IMG/VR virus record: IMGVR_UViG_3300009164_005105
Coordinates: 1-44,373 of that record
From: a virus
Strand: one strand, 5' to 3'
Length of the DNA stretch: 44,373 nt
The translations under genes and the position numbers were made by a program. Below, piece after piece: positions 34,201 to 38,413 of this stretch. The notes below the pieces were generated by a model. That model was not told the DNA's origin and searched no databases. It was given only the letters and a program-made list of their open reading frames with translations. The number at the start of each line of letters is the position of its first letter. Position 1 is the first letter of the stretch.

Positions 34201-34958
34201 TTGCATCAATATTGAGAAGTTCTCCGCACACAAAGAATTCAAACAAGAGTATTAGAAAAATTAATAAACTCATTGAAGAACTAGAAATTAATTGGGATAA
34301 ACAAAAAGAACTTCAGAAAAAAGTTGAATTGACACTAAGCAATTCACCATCATTGAGAAACATGCTCGGAAGATTTGACATACCACCAATGCTTCTAACT
34401 GACTTTGGGCTCAAGCAAGGGTTTATTTTTGAATCCGACCTAGAGCCAACTAACTGGTACGCCGGAGGCGGGGTATACACACCGTCTTATGGCTTCATAG
34501 CATTCCCAGACAAAGTCCTTAAGGACTATATTCCGGGGACAAACCTTACCGGAGAGTACGTAATACGTCACGAACTTGGACACGCAATCCACGCTATGGC
34601 TAAAAAGACAAATAAAGCTGCATTCAAACGTGAATCAGAAGATTTAGATGGAATCTATAAAGAACTAAAAGCCGCCACCTCGTGGGCAAAAGACGAACTA
34701 AAAGCCGGAAGAAGTAGTTCCGAAATTGAAGACGAACTTTCCTCAATGGTAAACATGCTTTCAGAATACGATTCATCACTAGCTAAGCAAATAAGCGATT
34801 ACGCTGCAACCAACAGGGCGGAATACATAGCGGAAGCAATAGCTTACGCTACGGCTCCAGCAAACGAAGGACTAAGAAGGCTCAAAGCAGAGCACTACGA
34901 TATGCTTTCAGAGTTCCTTGGATTAACCGTAGAAGAACTAAAGACGATGGGATTATAG
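22206..34958 (+). CDS. Giant polyvalent polyprotein with [KR]-[LM]-S-S-G punctuation
   Basis: An uninterrupted frame of 4250 residues. The motif [K/R]-[L/M]-S-S-G (or I-L-S-S-G once) occurs at residues 108, 301, 869, 1161, 1421, 1824, 2242, 2846, 3352, 3538 and 3954 and falls between domains, which are listed separately below. The first 107 residues include an Arg-rich stretch (GEGRRRRGG) and a calcium-loop-like DPDNDGWVDEGS at 77-88. No membrane segment or signal peptide is seen. Multidomain phage polyvalent proteins combining zincins, ARTs, nucleases and acetyltransferases are thought to be ejected with DNA to counter host defences. The punctuation suggests proteolytic release of about a dozen products, but this is inference. 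A 56-residue gene begins directly after the stop. Confidence 0.85.
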   Translation: MSVDDNEFLIPIEESRRARPASVEQKALGNRLARLVGSRLVDRPSIGEGRRRRGGMDIDAPTGGVRGYRKPTLSNFDPDNDGWVDEGSTNPRFIGIDSPTRGTETARRMSSGANEDYRGQHGAPERGAGAPLHDMLADGGVYPEDVYSADAIRFYGVGDDQLDPIAASLIKQYKGKPNAEVTIYRAVPLSNSKKIEKLEKQLARYMARGKLPEGTSRSIEPSDWSQGVRDEIERLKNLPPDDMKITPGDWVTPIREYAVMHGDGALRGEYQIIKKRVKAKDIYTAGDSWLEWGYDPEVTKKLSSGTEINNADISAAYTQEIFGKLRALKERLGYGTNFEEKVSKEKLDTRIKETAESAKRQIDYYFKKDTILPQEAIDYINEVVAEGKFFTSEMTGRDAEAAFFPIQARLRESGVWAKGDPIPPSVALEISRQIHIARGDTEMVAKIDEFKTYLKTATPEQLNADMRKASEAYGKSIDTRVLVRTRSIASFIKGNRTILTQHDKEEREAADIESMNLIGDAITTSARRKVEGNLLGLPFEEGVEDPPEVRELRPSSGYVTTSKTALAREEKFKKIYGDDIKLMYEGPAGAALEASQNRTQKYGDSHFVLRPEVAERTRVFDADTVDMSMKDNAPLQLSSLGEDGVFLSSFSPLGILYDYKTGDTYPTPSGAFEASSDNGISASYKEALVLGRFKPEEVQAIIATPKEFRKELGELSKDYNENNESNVSLLIDMAQSRDELMREYGIEVVPNIRGGVFKTDDVEMFNPAMTDVWFDKNFGDKGLSKEEIIPDKSTTPYEAWLRVLVKSEKLPVIFEYRGPSGKSEEDKDVWKRDVLKEELARVLSVKTSRAPEVDDSQAFNQLEEQMGDRLSSGKAPRYPREPTLGAFLGEADSYFGDSNSWEEFKKKYNDAEIVFLDYETTGLNFDEFGKATTNGKPTQIGLVRMKNGEEIGRLNLFMNPEEPLGEWSLANLKDADGNPITNEWLATQMPMAEAHRQVAEFIGPDAIIGVQNATFDKNVLDDALRESGIDWTPRGYLDTREISSLTLPVWSEDSPDGPHIVSSRDGTTKPSSSLAAITEYLGVELGDGHHNADADAFATSQVMQKIIDGAIENNWDTSVLSRKRRDEKLRLEREKFDADVKKFESDKESFVAAQKEEGSTRLSSGRESTRFTVARGGNHDDSFDQTLEFANPEQEKFKYWELYEKYKRYNRLEPAEDGFGQIDKEAQIRALNEAFGPDVDTWAKALEILNVRRKRFKEDEAYKEELKLEHIKRYGYLYSPVYKNGEKTKKAVIEVYDDELAYNSLDALIGKIGKGTEGQTKAVNKVKKVLEGLEESNKLKNRAFKLEHNPDGSGLSYVLMDFDAELSRQKSEEMARLREIYKAEGMSLLDAMYRAIDEIKKDERFSDEKIYSNRNEGESTRLSSGANVVEAFNEPTEVTQQEAADIGLTRESLTGKKVAERIIKKIEETTGKELTKQQKYSIEDAIPGLTKEIAGKTLLDVEVDNAFSETGKQLLESISIDISSDGIPFVSADPIPQLAEQIPDKRDWRTVELPKRDDVISILDEAMKDTVVFNGSVWKDSDGNIIARKIYKNDASTLEFENDEARERFPLLEMLAPKGFVIRSDSIGLPALTQDTLPEPYLEAWKKHSKFVRELTRRAGELMGDEELFLPGSRISHSTDTYLRGYIGGITDPHKFNMGLYGKALQDTHDLFGHLGTGRAFDRHGEWANDLAMMSLADHPDSPLTPQEKMVVKHLHYMMYSAERMLRVGRLDESDLNMNETMGYRNRPRTVFDIEGVSDSETRIYAGDFNSVIKKLDTASTSGRLSSGSKPIYEANEEDIELALAHDILGKSSRPSLASGQERPSIQIRPDSPQRPIIEIGRNERELLREHRAKDYKYGDKSVLGGEIRKTTNTWLRGLSSEQMAKVLVPSNREEHFQMWLDDYAGADVVDPATRLKFQKYYDDFHQKNPWDTPDFSPDNVKAMQELLAQSIEDNPQMKWAFENHGAPSFSFMDPEGIAAYEAIPEVREKFAAIAKQRNDGKPVRARGRMSPNMDTVYLNKEVFLEALDDSIPSVTKSTLRWNGQSPVKGQKSIENSLAGTLLHEWGHWLHFKAIADSEGGPKTTIHTRQRYGSKDKGNTNYARALAVASEFNKFTYDQDRITMFENDVPFSETPDVPRLLTSYGNVNMAETMAEGIVAVLHPDEKIQNEMISPSLKKAVTTLLGGNDTYQPWRDGDRAGRILSSGRSPGVRDERRGRLESALSEIEGLRRSRITETSIPQSRDTQWKKAQIAKFVPIPTTRKPYSPTKPADEKDVLQMFIDDAVSIPGTYDIDSSLAAPKIKREISKKIAESMDFTPQDFVKMFQTSMPGSGVGFADDENFRDVSLILNRTLEGVRDGSKFFYNPKKGSVASGIDFSVEQRVLKIWNESFIPKLESLTAGELFDKSSMWDMYEKTMDDYSIGSIGPTEMRRWSGDHITAIKTQLYYFDMWGNRETRQRREGNPENDYLGIYRLKDGTLISIDSYSLMNSPDDWEQILQKGYGIKKGTDYKDLSELMVAKIDKNTPDDAKDLEVLKELTIQNIKKVIPSPEELLKSRGLVEFDANTPEGQGVLKQALISGLVHTWAISANDSNDVALSMQNVARELFSVDGAVGWDRGNQYRMDRVVASPGPGQIMEDFDGAPVLSEMQRKFVGEFLQTSHEATQQYFEDRGITHLAVYRGITAGENAFGEPIAIGDMDIREVRMRPLSSWSINEATARSFSRRPGNDQSGYVIKAFVPIKDIFSTPFTGFGCLEEDETVILGRPMQAMVFRVDEATRYSADGESLATKLVDVDRDSMAKQIEAKKLSSGETDVLEKPTPYKADTRFNTSYEKEKLDEQSSYMRRFTQALEHYNKTGDWLGGDFDVVVASDKNMNAPTIHSSEAQAKNLLKADIVTRAEDAFTARHESWTRYPGSDKEPERDSFVKNWIKKFEDDINEKSRLLKEEVALLQYKHDSKKIRIEQNVLDLEDITPEEYDDLLKETREILELKQNDRDKYWELFGNGASDGEKFLIHQGSSELDGGVLNPKKTVGSDGFNVASADTKALNNINVADVKARNNQIEKQIEELKKFIESASTDGTIHAGNYNRNSLGLLSSNLSQEFRQNSPDQVIDLAARGWDVAHFISEAHKRIAGLENEQVDVKSVIKALEEADNQFLSALMTGEELAGGYFGRYAHRIIPKHIAENLSRDWDFENRGKDLKVHDSVMMQRWQYAMRGTQWIIGGEQHKHWTNKLGPGYEKQIIGMQRPFVGFSSVTLDEGRNRLYAITPALIVRAIKNYKQGNKKVDLSTLVKPRSISGTEVLQPDELNQELRMSSGKKKVVESVMNANYYGIVSARHIEHTSKDGNETSYWVVLDAGGTITAYDTGSVNDARQKLSESWTKLGFNPMTDKKGPVPIEEVNVLDALKRMEDSKNSIGLMTTIKWNEDDHSEILRTGVARTRRRTGIASEMMRLHRDTWPEQNLQHSDALSPDGRAFAASATPEVLDGQRESVGKNAGKKLSSGLTEHVSNEHAKALVAAYPRSLKEPTEDIAIARKEGRPVSWLLDETIDPKIGAVIGELIDGVLDDPRFKKAFDGEEINPFLLETSKGPWARIRERSPFSERIGPAIDKITGIVLSRDPQMMEWDAETIAKGLVLRAGIHITRAKYLENERKKIIMSADMRVRGTVEDLVSEYDKYAKELVGMGGDYFQPGPMDYNRVVVAVDKEAISGLIKNKKLLSQFETGRSNGHYNPQARQQAEVTLFGYPPDMAPEFRPIYGMAAYGGVTEEVAGSGQQYGNYLLVLKPGNEDRTTVTESDSLSLMGTTSAMNSPDINMMMLRNAGEKDTFDYPVEAQVHPGEGGISLDDIAYIIVRDDYTGENPDEGEKLQALSRRLGIPAVSEYDIDYGGTPGAFDEDYILNAGGEQAGDSSPESTRLSSGRSNRRLRKGRPGAKPRSDAEYVAYSANELSIRAVPSSPEELASILRSSPHTKNSNKSIRKINKLIEELEINWDKQKELQKKVELTLSNSPSLRNMLGRFDIPPMLLTDFGLKQGFIFESDLEPTNWYAGGGVYTPSYGFIAFPDKVLKDYIPGTNLTGEYVIRHELGHAIHAMAKKTNKAAFKRESEDLDGIYKELKAATSWAKDELKAGRSSSEIEDELSSMVNMLSEYDSSLAKQISDYAATNRAEYIAEAIAYATAPANEGLRRLKAEHYDMLSEFLGLTVEELKTMGL
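22542..23105 (+). other. Giant protein segment 1: ART-like domain
   Basis: Residues 113-300. DYRGQHGAPERGAGAPLHDM, PEDVYS, VTIYRAVP (R185) and PGDWVTPIREYAVMHG (about 247-262) followed by YIIKKR-like strands and GDSWLEWGYD form a pattern recalled from phage proteins and compatible with an ADP-ribosyltransferase-like fold (Arg, then Ser/Thr, then acidic). Moderately supported. Confidence 0.55.
23121..24809 (+). other. Giant protein segment 2: helical region plus DUF3626-like domain
   Basis: Residues 306-868. The first half is helical and charged. From about 602, YGDSHFVLRPEVAERTRV and, near 680-695, EALVLGRFKPEEVQAII parallel the YGNYLLVLKP...RTTV and EAQVHPGEGGISLDDI blocks of segment 10. 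I call it a DUF3626-like copy by internal comparison. Confidence 0.5.
24825..25685 (+). other. Giant protein segment 3: DnaQ-type 3'-5' exonuclease
   Basis: Residues 874-1160. DEDDh exonuclease motifs are clear: IVFLDYETTGL with D917 and E919, NATFDKNVL with D1016, and HHNADADAF with H1090 and D1095 (H-x-A-x2-D). These residues bind two metal ions for removal of nucleotides from 3' ends. This is an intact-looking nuclease inside the polyprotein. Confidence 0.85.
25701..26465 (+). other. Giant protein segment 4: unrecognised helical domain
   Basis: Residues 1166-1420. Largely helical and Lys/Glu-rich, with KRYGYLYSPVYKNGEKT and NKVKKVLEGLEESNKLKN. No catalytic motif is recognised. It is bounded on both sides by near-identical S-T-R-L-S-S-G sequences. 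Confidence 0.4.
26481..27674 (+). other. Giant protein segment 5: domain with H-x4-H motif
   Basis: Residues 1426-1823. The strongest block is DTHDLFGHLGTGRAFDRHGE with H1709 and H1714, followed by E1763 in MYSAERML. Two His five apart and a Glu about 50 later recall the iron site of aromatic amino acid hydroxylases (H-x4-H then Glu 40 later), but overall similarity is not evident; it could be another metal enzyme. Confidence 0.4.
27690..28928 (+). other. Giant protein segment 6: zincin metallopeptidase (HEWGH)
   Basis: Residues 1829-2241. LLHEWGHWLHF gives the zinc ligands H2104 and H2108 and catalytic E2105; NMAETMAEG about 85 residues later offers the third ligand (E2191 or E2195). This is a gluzincin/MPTase-like pattern common in polyvalent proteins. 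Target unknown; host proteins or the polyprotein itself are possible. Confidence 0.75.
28944..30740 (+). other. Giant protein segment 7: ADP-ribosyltransferase (R-S-E type)
   Basis: Residues 2247-2845. The ART domain lies near the end: AVYRGITAG with R2720, LSSWSINEATARSF around 2749-2762 (S-x-S strand) and FGCLEEDETVIL with E2796 and E2798 (E-x-E). These are the three signature elements of arginine-type mono-ADP-ribosyltransferases, which use NAD+ to modify proteins such as RNA polymerase in T4-like phages. Confidence 0.8.
30756..32258 (+). other. Giant protein segment 8: unrecognised, coiled-coil containing
   Basis: Residues 2851-3351. A long charged helical stretch (about 2960-3030) and a second (about 3098-3125) look like coiled coils. 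Between and after them are FLIHQGSSELDGGVLNP and YFGRYAHRIIPKHIAENLS. No enzymatic motif is recognised. Confidence 0.4.
32274..32816 (+). other. Giant protein segment 9: GNAT acetyltransferase-like domain
   Basis: Residues 3357-3537. The centre GVARTRRRTGIASEMMRLH matches the acetyl-CoA binding turn of GNAT enzymes (V-x4-R-R-x-G-I-A), and HSDALSPDGRAFAAS is a typical C-terminal block of phage GNAT-like domains. Substrate unknown. Confidence 0.65.
32832..34064 (+). other. Giant protein segment 10: DUF3626-like domain
   Basis: Residues 3543-3953. RPIYGMAAYGG (about 3793), YGNYLLVLKPGNEDRTTV and VEAQVHPGEGGISLDDIAYI (about 3871-3890) match the order of blocks I recall for DUF3626 (R-P-x-Y-G, the L-V-L-x-P strand with R-x-T, and E-A-Q-x-H). 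This may be a diverged ART-like fold. Related blocks occur in segment 2 and in the left-edge polyvalent protein. Confidence 0.55.
34080..34955 (+). other. Giant protein segment 11: zincin metallopeptidase (HELGH)
   Basis: Residues 3959-4250. VIRHELGHAIHAM supplies H4122, E4123 and H4126; NRAEYIAEAIAYA about 80 residues later holds the likely third ligand E4206 or E4210. The last residues EFLGLTVEELK close the domain. It is independent in sequence from the HEWGH domain. Confidence 0.75.
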
Positions 34959-34959
34959 G

Positions 34960-35130
34960 ATGCTTCCTAGTAAGAAAATTGGCGAAAAAGGATACGAAGA
35001 AGAGACTAGAGCTATCTCTTCGTTCGGCATAAACATGGCCATGAATGAAGCAAGTGGAGAAAAAGCATCCAGAACAAAAAGGGCCTTATCTGAATTGATA
35101 CAAGTACTTCGTGATGGAGGCAAAAAATGA
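34960..35130 (+). CDS. Small hypothetical protein, 56 aa
   Basis: The ATG is one base after the stop of the giant gene and the frame runs to a TGA overlapping the next ATG (ATGA). The product starts MLPSKKIGEKGYEEET and ends in a helix (RALSELIQVLRDGGKK); it is highly charged, with no Cys. Its tight coupling on both sides argues that it is a real gene. Function unknown. Confidence 0.6.
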   Translation: MLPSKKIGEKGYEEETRAISSFGINMAMNEASGEKASRTKRALSELIQVLRDGGKK

Positions 35131-35318
35131 ACAAACTAATAGCAAAAAGGGACAACGACAAGCTGTTTGTTGATTCAGAAGAAGAAACCATCTCCGGAAA
35201 GATACGCCTTGGTTATGTAATCATGGGCAACGGGAAGAGAATTGATGTAAACGTGGACGACCTATTGTCCAGGAGTTCCTGGGACATGGTTGAAGAGCCC
35301 AATAAATCTTTCCAATAA
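35127..35318 (+). CDS. Small hypothetical protein, 63 aa
   Basis: Preceded by GGAGG six bases before the ATG and overlapping the upstream stop. The sequence alternates short strands (KIRLGYVIMGNGKRIDVNV) and probably forms a small beta domain. No family recognised. It ends the giant-gene transcript unit before a promoter-like sequence. Confidence 0.6.
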   Translation: MNKLIAKRDNDKLFVDSEEETISGKIRLGYVIMGNGKRIDVNVDDLLSRSSWDMVEEPNKSFQ

Positions 35319-35319
35319 C

Positions 35320-35356
35320 TTGACACCGTATAGATATAGACTTTGACAATACCCTT
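35320..35356 (+). promoter_or_regulatory. Promoter-like sequence before the 82-residue gene
   Basis: TTGACA at 35320-35325 is a perfect -35 hexamer; GACAAT at 35345-35350 is a possible -10, six bases before the ATG at 35357. The 19-base spacing is long. No ribosome-binding site is present, so a leaderless message is suggested. Confidence 0.4.
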
Positions 35357-35605
35357 ATGACAAACATAGATAACAATACAGAAAACGCAGACTGGTTAAA
35401 GTCCGTAAGACTAGACATACCAGGACTGGAAACGTTTGTCGACATAGTTAAATATTTCAATGTTCCACAAGAACAGCCAGAAAGAAATATTGCTATCAGG
35501 AAAATAGCTAACGAGCATCCATGGGTCTACTCTTTAGAACCCGCAGAGATGTTTCAATTTGAACAAGCCTTCATGCAGCCCGACGAACAGCCTAAAGAGA
35601 AATAA
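35357..35605 (+). CDS. Hypothetical protein, 82 aa
   Basis: An acidic protein with helical character (VRLDIPGLETFVDIVKYF, then RNIAIRKIANEHPWVYSLEP). It is not recognised. It heads a run of three small genes (35357, 35608, 35784) with very short spacing or overlap, all acidic, possibly antagonists of host proteins. This role is a guess from size and charge. Confidence 0.55.
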   Translation: MTNIDNNTENADWLKSVRLDIPGLETFVDIVKYFNVPQEQPERNIAIRKIANEHPWVYSLEPAEMFQFEQAFMQPDEQPKEK

Positions 35606-35607
35606 TC

Positions 35608-35784
35608 ATGGGACGCAGCTTTGACGAAGACGACGACGAATACATCGAATTACTGTCTCTTTATGAGCGTTATGTAAAAAGCAGTCCTGGAGACTATGAA
35701 GACTTTGACGACTGGGTGGATGTTGAATTTGGTGCTTCCAAAAAACGTGTCTATAAACGCCCCAATCGAGGAAGCAAAGAATAA
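35608..35784 (+). CDS. Small acidic protein, 58 aa
   Basis: The frame begins two bases after the upstream stop and ends on the next ATG (TAATG). The N-terminal part is very acidic (FDEDDDEYIELLSLYERY), the C-terminal part basic (KKRVYKRPNRGSKE). AGAG lies just upstream of the start. Not recognised; the coupling on both sides supports it as a gene. Confidence 0.55.
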   Translation: MGRSFDEDDDEYIELLSLYERYVKSSPGDYEDFDDWVDVEFGASKKRVYKRPNRGSKE

Positions 35785-35963
35785 TGACAACCTTCAATAC
35801 CGACGCAGATATAAAAGTGCTTGGTGAAGCTGCTGCACTAGATGGACTAATGCGCGATAACAGTTTTCAGAATAAAATGGACTTAATTGCTATCTATGAA
35901 CATTCAAAGAAGCGTAAAAAGTTAGAAGACGAGGAAGAGTCTACTTCTTCCGAGAAGTCTTAA
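35784..35963 (+). CDS. Small charged protein, 59 aa
   Basis: Starts on the stop of the previous gene. The product is helical (DIKVLGEAAALDGLMRDNSF) and ends with a highly charged tail (KKRKKLEDEEESTSSEKS). Its last 23 bases overlap the end of a minus-strand gene. Not recognised. Confidence 0.5.
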   Translation: MTTFNTDADIKVLGEAAALDGLMRDNSFQNKMDLIAIYEHSKKRKKLEDEEESTSSEKS

Positions 35964-36189
35964 CTCTGTCCCGAATTTGACGAGTTGCTTTTTGCAGGTC
36001 TTTTAATTCCGCAAGATAAATCTCTTCGAACTCTTCAGTGTGGCGCTCCTTGAGGACCAGGTGAGCCCTACGGCGTGCTTCTTGTCTGAACGAGTTAAGA
36101 ACACGAGACTGTTCTTGTTGTTCTGGAGTATGGCGAGGGCGTCCTCGGCTCATGATTCCCTTTTGCTTGAGTTTTTCATACTCTGACAT
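35941..36189 (-). CDS. Small basic protein with AT-hook-like RGRPR
   Basis: With ATG 36189, preceded by AAGGGG at good spacing, the product is 82 residues. MSRGRPRHTPEQQEQ near residue 14 contains an RGRPR core like an AT-hook, which inserts into the minor groove of AT-rich DNA, and the rest is one long charged helix (EEFEEIYLAELKDLQKAT). It could be a DNA-binding accessory protein. The longer frame to 36240 is less likely. Confidence 0.6.
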   Translation of the reverse strand: MSEYEKLKQKGIMSRGRPRHTPEQQEQSRVLNSFRQEARRRAHLVLKERHTEEFEEIYLAELKDLQKATRQIRDRVKTSRKK

Positions 36190-36282
36190 ATATTCCCCTT
36201 TCAATGGGTTTATTTGTAGTTGTTTAGATATTAGTAGCATTTTTTAAAGATGACAACATTCTTATAAAATAATTTAGCGCAC

Positions 36283-36323
36283 AAAAAAAGCGCTCGTTCC
36301 CCATCTCTGGTTCCCGAGCGCTT
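36283..36323 (-). terminator. Rho-independent terminator after ssb
   Basis: On the minus strand AAGCGCTCG (36323-36315) pairs perfectly with CGAGCGCTT (36296-36288) across an 18-base loop and is followed by a run of seven T. It lies 23 bases past the ssb stop. Confidence 0.9.
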
Positions 36324-36345
36324 CTTAAGTTTTCCTTAGGAGGAC

Positions 36346-36840
36346 CTAGAAGGGTTCATCCATTCCCTCGTTAGAGGAGCCTGAGACGCCAGCACTGGCG
36401 GTAACTGGACGGCTGCGGCGAGGTGCCCCACCCTGCTGATTTGAGCGCTGTGCAGGAGCTCCTGCGGCAGAACCTTCTCCACCGTTTCCACGGCGGCGCT
36501 CAATTGTTTCAAGAGACTTGGTTGCGATGGCGATTTCGTCTGCAACGATTTCAACGATGGAACGCTTGTTTCCCTCTTTGTCGTCGTATGAGCGCTGCTC
36601 AAGGCGACCGTAGATAACAACGCCGATTCCTTTTTCAAGGGTACGAGCAGAGTTCTCTGCGAGGTAACGCCATGCAGTTACGTTGATGTAACTTGCCTTT
36701 TCCTGCTTTTCATTGCTCTGGTCATACCAGACATGATTTGTTGCTACGGAAAAGGACAATCGTGCCTGACCGTTCGTTGTAAAGGTCAATTGTGGTTCAT
36801 CTGTGAGATTTCCAACAATAGTGACTGGTGCCATATTCAT
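36346..36840 (-). CDS. ssb: Single-stranded DNA-binding protein
   Basis: A 164-residue SSB that coats single-stranded DNA during replication. The OB fold begins MNMAPVTIVGNLTDEP and includes the F-S-V-A-T-N strand, YINVTAWRYLAENSARTL and GVVIYGRLEQRSYDD. A Gly/Ser/Gln-rich disordered linker leads to the acidic tip GMDEPF, the usual docking site for partner proteins. I chose ATG 36840 because GGAGG lies eight bases upstream; the upstream ATG at 36885 would add a non-homologous extension. A strong terminator follows. Confidence 0.93.
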   Translation of the reverse strand: MNMAPVTIVGNLTDEPQLTFTTNGQARLSFSVATNHVWYDQSNEKQEKASYINVTAWRYLAENSARTLEKGIGVVIYGRLEQRSYDDKEGNKRSIVEIVADEIAIATKSLETIERRRGNGGEGSAAGAPAQRSNQQGGAPRRSRPVTASAGVSGSSNEGMDEPF

Positions 36841-36890
36841 ATTTCTTTCCTCCATACTAGGGACTGATGTACACATTATCGGCATGGGTG

Positions 36891-36896
36891 TAGGAT
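36891..36896 (+). promoter_or_regulatory. Putative -10 element, leaderless start
   Basis: TAGGAT is followed by GTCAAC and the ATG at 36903, the same six-base spacing as at 18166, 18624 and 41622. No ribosome-binding site is present. It lies in the divergent gap next to ssb. Confidence 0.4.
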
Positions 36897-36902
36897 GTCA
36901 AC

Positions 36903-37151
36903 ATGACAGAGAATAAATTTTCCCATGAAGCCAGACTGGCAATAATCGACCAGATAGTGGACACTATTCTCATATTCACGGACTTCAACAAGATAGATAC
37001 CATAGCTGGTGCCGAACTCAAGTTCTCTATTGAAGACCTAGCCGAAAGGTTGGTCGAGTCCATGGGGCTGGAAGTTATTGACTTTAATGAAGTCTCAAAA
37101 GAAATATTCGTTAGAATATCTTTGCAAAATCCTTCTGACTTTGTAGAGTAG
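36903..37151 (+). CDS. Hypothetical protein, 82 aa
   Basis: An acidic, mostly helical protein (RLAIIDQIVDTILIFTDF, then SIEDLAERLVESMGLEVI). Divergently transcribed from ssb. Followed after four bases by the PD-(D/E)XK-like gene, with which it is probably co-transcribed. Not recognised. Confidence 0.6.
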   Translation: MTENKFSHEARLAIIDQIVDTILIFTDFNKIDTIAGAELKFSIEDLAERLVESMGLEVIDFNEVSKEIFVRISLQNPSDFVE

Positions 37152-37155
37152 AAAA

Positions 37156-37608
37156 ATGACATCTAAAGAGTTCGACATACCAGGAAGAACTTTTGACTTT
37201 GTAAAAGACTTAAAGTTCGGCGAAGCCGGCGAAGAAACCATAAAAGGTTTTTTAGACGCTCTATCCGGTGGAGCTTTTGAGGTTAAATCTGATAGATACA
37301 GAAACGGCCGGATGGTTGTTGAGACAGAACAAAATCCACGTGGAATTAAGGATTCCGAGGGCACCCCAGTGTGGGTCAAAAGTGGAATAAACGTGACTAC
37401 TGCAAAGTGGTGGGTTTACGTATACTCGCCAGACAATGCGTTCGTTGTAATTTCCGTTTCTCGCCTTAAAAATTATCTACGGTCTAACAAAAACAAATAC
37501 AGCGATGCAACGAAACGAAACTTCGGTGGTTCAGATAACCCAGCAAAAGGTTTTCTGATAATGGAAACCGACGTAGTTGATTTGTTAACTAACCCTCAGT
37601 ATGATTAG
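37156..37608 (+). CDS. PD-(D/E)XK nuclease-like protein
   Basis: A 150-residue protein. GEETIKGFLDALSGG, then AFEVKSDRYRNGRMVVETEQ and SGINVTTAKWWVYVY follow the order of restriction-endonuclease-fold motifs: a helix with Glu, the E-V-K strand, a strand with Glu, and the conserved S-G-(I/L)...A-x-x-W region seen in phage nucleases of this fold. Likely cleaves or resolves DNA, but the first acidic residue of the active site is not certain. It lies between an unknown gene and thioredoxin. Confidence 0.6.
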   Translation: MTSKEFDIPGRTFDFVKDLKFGEAGEETIKGFLDALSGGAFEVKSDRYRNGRMVVETEQNPRGIKDSEGTPVWVKSGINVTTAKWWVYVYSPDNAFVVISVSRLKNYLRSNKNKYSDATKRNFGGSDNPAKGFLIMETDVVDLLTNPQYD

Positions 37609-37638
37609 CACCTACACTATTAGAAAAATTGGAGCAAT

Positions 37639-37980
37639 ATGACTATTCAGCTAACTTCCGAAACTTTTGATGAATTTGTTAAATCATCAACAAATCCAGT
37701 ACTTATTGACTTCTGGGCCGAATGGTGCGGACCGTGCAAAATGATTGCGCCGATTATTGACGAGCTCTCAGGAGAAATGAATGACTCTTTCTCTATTGCG
37801 AAGGTTGACGTAGACGCGTTTCCTGAATTAGCAGCAAGATTTGAAATCAGGTCGATACCTGCGCTACTAGTTTTTAAAGACGGTAATTTCGTTGACAAAG
37901 TACAAACTTCTTCCGGCCTATCGAAGGCCAAGATAGTTGACGGAATGAATAAAGCCATTTCAAATATGGAGCAAAAATAA
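37639..37980 (+). CDS. trxA: Thioredoxin
   Basis: A 113-residue thioredoxin with the active site WAEWCGPCK (C30, C33), the buried Asp in VLIDFWAEW and the cis-proline strand SIPALLVFK. GGAG precedes the ATG. It reduces disulfides; the obvious partner here is the class II ribonucleotide reductase, whose C-terminal Cys pair needs re-reduction after each turnover. No thioredoxin reductase is seen, so the host's must serve. Confidence 0.95.
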   Translation: MTIQLTSETFDEFVKSSTNPVLIDFWAEWCGPCKMIAPIIDELSGEMNDSFSIAKVDVDAFPELAARFEIRSIPALLVFKDGNFVDKVQTSSGLSKAKIVDGMNKAISNMEQK

Positions 37981-37981
37981 A

Positions 37982-38320
37982 ATGGAAATGCCCGACCTTC
38001 CGCCAGCACAAAAACGGATAGAAGAACGTAGAGCTCTCAAGTTTTGGGTTGACCATTGTCATTTTCTTGAGGAGAAACTTTCGCAAGCTAATGCAGAAAA
38101 TTTGCAATTAACAAAAATCATAAAAACATGGATGCCGGAAGTAATGTCTGCACGGTCAGAAGATTATTTTGCCGCTGGATGGCTTGCTGAGCTAGACACA
38201 GAGCTGCCCAAAATGGACTTAGACATACATAACGCAGCTACTATTCTCGGAGAAATACCAACCTACTGGGATGGAAATAGTGACCCCGAAACGAATACCA
38301 CTTGGCGAATATACAGCTAA
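37982..38320 (+). CDS. Hypothetical protein, 112 aa
   Basis: The ATG follows one base after the thioredoxin stop. The first half is a coiled-coil-like helix (HFLEEKLSQANAENLQLTKI), the second half has DYFAAGWLAELDTELPKMD and several Trp. I do not recognise it. It ends seven bases before tRNA-Ile. Confidence 0.6.
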   Translation: MEMPDLPPAQKRIEERRALKFWVDHCHFLEEKLSQANAENLQLTKIIKTWMPEVMSARSEDYFAAGWLAELDTELPKMDLDIHNAATILGEIPTYWDGNSDPETNTTWRIYS

Positions 38321-38326
38321 CCTTTA

Positions 38327-38399
38327 GGGTTAGTAGCTCAGCGGTAAGAGCACCATTCTTATAAAATGGCGGTCGCGGGTTCAATCCCCGTCTAGCCCA
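38327..38399 (+). tRNA. tRNA-Ile(TAT)
   Basis: Acceptor GGGTTAG/CTAGCCC, D arm AGCTCAGCGGTAAGAGC, anticodon stem CCATT/AATGG with loop CTTATAA (TAT, reading AUA), T arm GCGGGTTCAATCCCCG region and discriminator A; no CCA encoded. AUA is a frequent codon in the window. Confidence 0.94.
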
Positions 38400-38413
38400 C
38401 TAAGAAAAAATAC

